In this document: positions 58,203-64,000 of the stretch, one piece after another
Layout of the letters: every line of letters starts with the position of its first letter
Position numbering within the stretch: position 1 is the stretch's first letter
Assembly (NCBI GenBank): GCA_947000775.1
Contig: CAMQGK010000650.1
Coordinates: forward strand, 1,066,001-1,130,000
Reading direction: 5' to 3'
Length of the DNA: 64,000 nt
From: Pterois miles
Lineage: Eukaryota > Chordata > Actinopteri > Perciformes > Scorpaenidae
Position numbers and translations under genes: made by a program
The notes under the pieces: model-generated
The model's database searches: none
What the model was told of the DNA's origin: nothing
The model's input: the letters and a program-made list of their open reading frames with translations, nothing else

Positions 58203-59349
58203 ACATGACCCGGGGTGTGAGAGCCAGGAAAGCCAGACTGGTTTCATTATGCTCCAAACTAGCCCATTATGGTTTGGGAAAATCATCCAAACCCTAAACA
58301 GTTGCTATAGCAACGACATGTCACCCCTCTTTTTTTTTCAACCTCTCTCGTTCTCTCTCTTCTCCCTATTTCTTCCCGTTCCTCACCTCCACCCGTTCTT
58401 TACCCCCTCCTCCTCTTCTTCTGCTCTCCCCACCACATCGCACTCAACACACACACTGCCACACACACAAGCTCACACATCACACACACACACACACACA
58501 CGAACGTGGCACTCTCTCTCTCTTCCCCCCGGCGGCGAGTTTCACATGCAGCCTCTGCCCTCTCACACTGACTGCCCTCTGCTTAAAGAAAAATAAACCA
58601 GTGGAAAAGAACACAGAGGGAGGAAATAAAACAGCAACAGGGGTCTGGAATTGTAAGGTCGCTGTCCTTTTCCTCTCTGCGTTATTCTGTTCAAAGGTTT
58701 GCGTTCCACGCAAGTTTTCTGGCCCATCCGCTACCTTTCCTGTAAAGTTCAAGTAAGGTTTCAGCGTGAGCATGAGGACCAGGTCAGCGTAATTGTTATT
58801 ACTGGGAGAATTAACATTATAATCTGTAGTAACTTGATTATTGGAAATGGATCTTTGATTCAATAAGTCTACTTTTCCTTATTTAATACTTCTTTATACT
58901 TTAATCATTAAAACTGGGGTAGGCAACGTTGCAGAGCCAGTAAGAGTAAGTTGGATTTTGAGGTAGGTAGGCCATCCAGTCATTTCATACAAGCCGAATG
59001 AAAGGCTTATTAGTAGAGTATTTGATTTGTTGATTGCTGTCGGACGATCGAATATAACAAAAAATGCCTCTGAAGTTTTGAAATTGCCTATATCCTAGCT
59101 TTATATATATTTTCCCACTCGTGATGTGGAACCAAACTTTGCTATGTTCCACATATTTCAAATTTCAGCAAAGATCCAAAAGTTTCCAGTGAAACAGGTG
59201 GTTCACTCGTAGCAAACATCCTGTAGCTTCAATGAAGAGCTGGAACAAGCAGATGCAGAATATACTGTATATGTGATGCTGCCAGATAGTGTCAAGTGAG
59301 ATCATTTTCCAACCAACAGTTATTGAACAATTTGGCAATCCACTTGTTC
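58200..59349. other. No gene seen; short CA tract at 58481-58501
   Basis: C/T-rich on the plus strand at 58330-58530, with a 21-bp CA tract. The open frames at 58153-58596 and 58480-58863 are products of this low-complexity DNA. Confidence 0.45.
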
Positions 59350-60075
59350 GCTTTCTTGTTGAGAATTAGATTAGAAGAATGATACCACTCTCATGTCCGA
59401 AGGGTAAATGTCAGTGCGCTGGTTAGCTTAGGTTAACATAAAGACTGGAAATAGGGAGAAACTGCTAGCCTGTGTGGTGGGTTATGTGACCGGTGACTTT
59501 CTGGAGACAACAACAAACACAAACTCTGAAACAAAAAAGGTTGGAAATTTGTGTTTGGTGGATTATTTCTCTGTTGTTACAGTGCTAACTGTCAATGTAT
59601 TTAACATCATTGGAAAACCTGTTTATTTACTTTCACCATGATGTCCGACTTGTGAGGATCATGTATTTGTGGGATGAACAGCACAGATGATTATGTGGGT
59701 ATCACCCAAGTGAAATTTGCCAGAATTCTGTGGCCAGTGCTAAACAAAGCATTCAAATGTTGGTATGGAGTCTTGTTTTGAGCTGCAGGTGCTGCCAATC
59801 AGGCAGCTGACTGTCGGCAATCAACAATAATTAGGCTTTCCAACCATGTAAAATACAATGTTAATTAGCACTTTAACAACACAGAAATAATCAACCAAAA
59901 ATCAAATGTTTGAACTTTTTTTTTTCAGAGTTTATAACACAATCAATTAGTGAGCTTCAGAGGTGGTAGGTGGATTATGCCACCTTCGGACAGAGCCAGG
60001 TTAGCTGTTTCCCCATTTCCAGTCTCTATGCTAAGCTAAGCTAAGCTAATATCTGCCGGCTGTAGTCACGGATGT
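59350..60075 (+). mobile_element. Family I foldback element
   Basis: The left arm (59360-59480) reads 'tgataccactctcatgtccg', 'gctggttagcttaggttaac' and 'ataaagactggaaataggga'. The right arm (59990-60065) is its inverted partner: 'cggacagagccaggttagct', 'tttccccatttccagtctct' and 'atgctaagctaagctaagct'. Between them is about 500 bp, including 'caattagtgagcttcagagg'. No coding sequence. Confidence 0.65.
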
Positions 60076-60104
60076 TTAAAGAGAACTGAAAACAGCACTG
60101 GACT

Positions 60105-60560
60105 GCCTATTCATTCATATGAAAGTTTCTCAGTGGCACATGAAGCAAAAAAAGCTCAACTTCGATTATAAAATTGCCTGGATCATCCGGCGATCAGCTG
60201 CATCCATTGGGCACACAGAGCAAACTCAGTAGTGTTTAGTCCTTTATCTCCACCTCCCAGCCCTCGGTCTGGGTCTCATTGGAGGAAGGGAAATAATCCT
60301 GGATTCAGCTATTAGTGCATTTTTACAACTTTTAGGGCCTAGTGATTCAAGTAAGAACTATTCGTGTTCATACTGGACAGTTGATTTACCCAAAGAAAAA
60401 ATCTGCTGTTTTTTTTTCTCAGTGTCAGTCTGGGAAAAAGTATTTTTGGGTCCAGTGGCATCATGTGATCAATCCGTAAGTTGTAATTCCAACGTTTGGC
60501 CACTATGTAAAATTTGCTTCAAAATCTGGCGCTTGTCCCGGGGGGATTGGCTGTAGCTGT
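60105..60560 (+). mobile_element. Family B dispersed repeat, diverged copy
   Basis: 'ctgcatccattgggcacaca', 'tttttgggtccagtggcatc', 'aacgtttggccactatgtaa' and 'aatttgcttcaaaatctggc' with 'cttgtcccggggg' follow the order at 20960-21375. Confidence 0.55.
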
Positions 60561-60688
60561 AGTTATTTGTCTGTTAGCTCTGTGTATGACAATCCGGACG
60601 GTCAAACGAACGGTATTCATGGTAAGTTAAAGGGTTAAAGTGTAAATATCCCTTGAGAATACTGAGTGTGTGGTTATAGGAACCTAAA

Positions 60689-60711
60689 ACACACACACAC
60701 ACACACACACA
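60689..60711 (+). repeat. (CA)n microsatellite
   Basis: About 23 bp of AC. Confidence 0.9.
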
Positions 60712-60840
60712 TGCTGAAGACATTATTAATGACTTAAAGTGGTCTAGTAGTGCTGCGCTTTGTGGCAGGTCTGGTGGTCTGGGATCCTTATTGGGTTGTG
60801 TTTGATGTCTCTTCTTAATGGCAAAGTCCCCTGCGTTATG

Positions 60841-60843
<3 letters not shown>

Positions 60844-60897
<54 letters not shown>

Positions 60898-60902
60898 AGA
60901 GG
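60844..60902 (+). repeat. (CA)n(GA)n compound microsatellite
   Basis: 51 bp of CA followed by 'gagagagg'. Confidence 0.96.
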
Positions 60903-62259
60903 CACACTTTATTATGAGAACAGCCATTTACCTTGTCGCCATGATGAAGCTCTTGGCGCTCTACTGGGGTTGTTTTAAAGCCCAGACACCCTTAGCCATT
61001 ACTCAGGTGATATGCCAGCAGTTGGTGATCAATGTGTCTCTAATAGAGAGAACAGGGGGAGCAAAAAGCGAGAGAAAGACAGCGATATTGATAGAGAGAG
61101 ATAAAGATAAGCACAGAGAGTGATTGCACTTTTACCTTCTCATCCATCACCCTGCACTAACTGGCCCTAACCTGCTTTGCAGTAATGGCCTGTCTGGATG
61201 TTGTATTTACGAGGTGCCATCAAAACAATGGCATTTATCTAGGCGCTCGGATCATACACTTTTATCACTTTTATCATTATGTCTTTGTGTCTGTGTGCAG
61301 GTGTGTGTGTAGATCTGCTGAAAGGCTCGTTGACCTGTGCTGTAGCAGGAGTGAGGGAAGCTCAAGGGTGGTGGGTGTCGAATGCAAAGGCGGCTAATGT
61401 TCCTTAAAGTTCAGCCAAATCCTGAGGTCAGCACGCATGTTTCTATTTGTCTGTCTGACCTTCAATCTGTCCATCTATCTTTACCACCTCTCTTGGTTGT
61501 ATTTGGTAAGTTGGGGCACAGAAATGTCAACAGGTTTTGCAGGAGTTTCAGCCCATCATGAGTAAGGAAGAAACAAAGAGAAGAATTTCGCAGTGTTTTG
61601 TCTGTGCATGGGAAAGAAGCTGAAAAAGCAAAAAACTTCGATAAGCGGAGCTGAGTGAGATGGGGGAGGTGCTAGTGTATGTGTGTGTGGGAGATGTGTA
61701 GAGGGGGTGAGAGTGCCAGGCGATGTAGGAGGGAGAGAAAGAGAGGGCACGTCTGGAAAGCATCAAGCCATAGCTCGGCATATGTGTGAGTGCATGTGTG
61801 TGTTTTGTAGCTCCTCTGGTCTCTGGCTTGTTAACCCACAGGTCACGGGCAGCTTCAATGCCTGGCACACAGCATGGGAATAATGACCTCTTCCATAGCA
61901 AGCACATGCTCATGAATAAACACACATACACAAAAACATACATACTGAGTGTGTGTGTGTTTATGGCGTTTTTGTTTTTTTTATAGCTGCTGCCCCTCTA
62001 CGTAAAAGGTCTGCAACACCTTTGTAGGAATAGTTTGACATTTTTGGAGAAACAGGCTTATTTGCTTTCTGTTATCTTTGGGAAGTGCCAAGCTAGCTGT
62101 TTTCCAAGGTTTACAGTGTTTATGCTAAGCTAAGCTCACTGGCTGTAGTCATGGACAAATTAAGAGACAACAGGTCCCTGGGCACAGACATGTAAGAGGT
62201 GCCCTACCCTGTCTACATCAGAACAAGATAGCCAAACTCAAGTCTCAAATCCTTTGAGT

Positions 62260-63300
62260 AGACTACAGTCATTTTGTATCTTTTATACGAATTTTATGTC
62301 TATTTGCAGTCATTTTACATCTATTTCTAATATAATGTTCTGTCTATGATTTTTTGCAGCTATTTTTGGTAATTTCTGCATCTTCTTGTAGTCATTTTAC
62401 ATCTCTTTGTGGTGATTTTTTTTTCTCTTTGTCGTTGTTTTACATCATAGTTTTAGTCATTTTGTGTCCATCCATCCATCCATCGTCAACCGCTTATCCC
62501 GTTAGGGGGGGGGGGGGGGGGGGGATCCAGCTGGCATTGGGCGAAGGCAGGGTACACCCTGGACAGGTCGCCAGTCTATCGCAGGGCACATAGAGACAGA
62601 CAACATATAGACAGACAACCATTCACACTCACATCCACACCTAGGGGCAATTTAGAGTCATCAATTAACCTAAACAACGGTGGGAGGAAGCCGGAGTACC
62701 CGGAGAAAACCCACGCATACACGGGTAGAACATTTTTTTGCAAACTCCACACAGAAGAGCCGCAAGCTGGAATAGAACCTGCAACCCTCTTGCTGTGAGG
62801 CGACAGTGCTAACCACTACACCACAGTTTTAGCCCTCATTTTGTGTCCCTTTGTTGTCATTTTATGTCTATTCTTTTTTTGTTTTGCACGTCCTTGTTGT
62901 CATTTTGGATCGTTTACATTCATTTTGCATCTATTTTTAGTAATTTAGCATCTCTTTTTGATTTTTTTGCAACTATTTTTAGTAATTTTGGCTTCCCTTT
63001 GTGATTATTTTGCAACAATTTTTTTGTATTTTTTGCATCTTTGTGATCATTTTGCACCTCCTCATAGTCATTTTGTTTCATTTGCAGTTGTTTCACATGC
63101 ATCTTTAGTGATTTTGTGTCACTTAGTGATTGTTTTGCAGCTATTTTTAATCATTTTTGAATGTCTTTGTAGTAATTTTGTATCATTTTGTGCTTCTTTC
63201 TAATTGTTTTGCATCTATTTTTAGTCATTTCTCTTTGTAGTCATGTTGGATAGTCTGTAGTCATTTTATGTCTATGGTGATTTAGCAGCTCTTTGTGATG
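62260..63300 (+). repeat. Degenerate ~21-bp minisatellite, interrupted by a SINE
   Basis: Repeats of 'tttgtagtcattttgcatc' and variants ('tttttagtaattttg', 'ctttgtgattgttttgcagc') run with 20-24 bp spacing on both sides of the SINE at 62468-62824. T-rich on the plus strand; long K/N-rich frames on the minus strand are artefacts. Confidence 0.8.
62468..62824 (-). mobile_element. ATGG-tailed tRNA-SINE with a 20-G run
   Basis: Minus-strand copy: (CCAT)n tail at 62468-62484, 'gtcaaccgcttatcccgtta', a run of 20 G (62505-62524) where other copies have 'ggggccgcggggggctggagc', then the usual body and 'gctaaccactacaccac' near the tRNA end. 'agttttagtcattttgtgt' (62449) and 'agttttagccctcattttgt' (62825) flank it and may be a target duplication, though the surrounding minisatellite makes this uncertain. 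Confidence 0.85.
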
Positions 63301-63644
63301 GTTTTTGTGGGGCCTGTGCTCAGTAGGCCCGTTCAATAATCCATCCATGGCTGTAGCTTGTAGTTAGTGTACAAACATTAGAGTGGTTATATTAATCTTC
63401 TCATTTAACTCCTGGCAACAAATTCCCCAAAATGTCAAACCAGTCTCTGATTCTTCACAGTAAGATTCATGGAGCTACTGGCATACAGCTTGTTTTGCTG
63501 GTACAGATCCTTCTGGTTATCTCAGGAAAACTGGAGCCTGGTGTGTCTGAGAGGAAAACATCTTCTTCTCTGAGATAAGACAAGTTTGGTGAGAGGCCAC
63601 TCCTTTCAGAGTGGTGCTTGTGTCTTTGATCAGCAGTGTGGTGT

Positions 63645-63650
<6 letters not shown>

Positions 63651-63733
<83 letters not shown>
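63651..63733 (+). repeat. (GT)n microsatellite
   Basis: 83 bp of GT, preceded by 'gtgtgtgtat'. It produces the HTHTHT minus-strand frames ending the window. Confidence 0.97.
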
Positions 63734-63735
<2 letters not shown>

Positions 63736-64000
63736 GATTATAGAGAACGGTAGATAGAGAGACCAGCAGCTGGTGTGTTGTGTTTTGCCCTGTGAGACCT
63801 GCCTGGGCTGGTGTTGTATTACATGTAATGTTGCTGAGGCGAGGTGGGGTGAGTTGGCTTGATAGCCAAGAAGCGAGGGGTGGCAGATGATGGGAGGGAG
63901 GGGAGGAGAGGGGGGATTGGTACTGGGCAATAAAGCTAGCGTCTGACACCCAAAGCGCTTCTCATGCTCTGGCACTTGCTATTGTACTCTGGAATTTGAG
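63734..64000. other. No gene seen
   Basis: G-rich on the plus strand at 63836-63915 (gaggggaggagaggggg type). No repeat family or exon recognised. Confidence 0.4.

Larger units (their letters stand above)
60561..62024. other. No gene seen; two CA microsatellites
   Basis: No dispersed family recognised. A 'gtgtgtgcag|gtgtgtgt' stretch near 61300 is low complexity. Open frames at 61548-61943 and 61683-61883 overlap on opposite strands without domains. Confidence 0.4.
62025..63440 (+). mobile_element. Family I element enlarged by minisatellite and SINE
   Basis: Left end 'aggaatagtttgacattttt' with 'ggagaaa'; right end 'aattccccaaaatgtcaaac', its inverted partner. Next to the left end is 'aagctagctgttttccaagg' with 'ttatgctaagctaagctc'; next to the right end is 'acattagagtggttatatta' and 'atcttctcatttaactcctg', both family I blocks. 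About 1.17 kb between them (62160-63330) is the minisatellite and SINE listed separately. Confidence 0.6.

Noticed and set aside
62920..63203. Lys/Asn-rich minus-strand protein and a hydrophobic plus-strand one
   Set aside because: Both come from the 21-bp T-rich minisatellite.

Overview
The window looks like non-coding nuclear DNA from a teleost fish, most likely a percomorph. I infer this from tRNA-derived SINEs that I know from percomorph genomes (an AFC-type SINE with a TCTT tail and a SINE with an ATGG tail), from dense CA/GT microsatellites, and from many short inverted-repeat DNA elements. No bacterial, plasmid, organellar or viral gene organisation is visible. Almost every open frame is short and lies in repeats or GT/CA tracts. 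I recognise no intact host gene, tRNA, rRNA, snRNA or CRISPR array. The only protein homology I can defend is a decayed, internally deleted hAT transposase (BED finger plus C-terminal part) at 37389-38270. Four places have exon-like signals (11.7, 24.4-24.9, 26.3-26.9 and 32.2 kb); they are given as low-confidence candidates only.

Layout. 0-5 kb: an AFC-type SINE tail, a duplicated ~125-bp segment flanking an ATGG-tailed SINE with a perfect 13-bp target duplication, and a 550-bp foldback element at 3.7-4.2 kb. 5-11.4 kb: copies of a 'GGTTAGGTTTAGG' dispersed family (family A here), another tRNA-SINE and a small TIR element. 11.4-25 kb: candidate exon, AC-rich minisatellite, AG tract, three ATGG-tailed SINEs, a perfect 22-bp-arm hairpin beside telomere-like repeats, families A, B and H, and a 33-bp minisatellite open in several frames. 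25-38.5 kb: GT arrays, element D, two copies of family E, family F with a nested SINE, and the hAT relic. 38.5-47.5 kb: a composite of elements C and D present twice, a 13-unit minisatellite built from the family A core, and a 148-bp GT tract. 47.5-64 kb: a 3-kb hAT-like element containing at least two further insertions, a block rich in the palindrome AGTATACT, several foldback family I copies, compound microsatellites, and a 1.4-kb family I element swollen by a degenerate minisatellite that itself carries a SINE.

The repeats form layers: older TIR elements (A, C-I) hold younger SINE insertions, and parts of some elements have expanded into tandem arrays. Family letters A-I are local labels; I cannot match them to a repeat library here. 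If the window lies in a gene, it is most simply read as a large intron or a gene-poor intergenic stretch.
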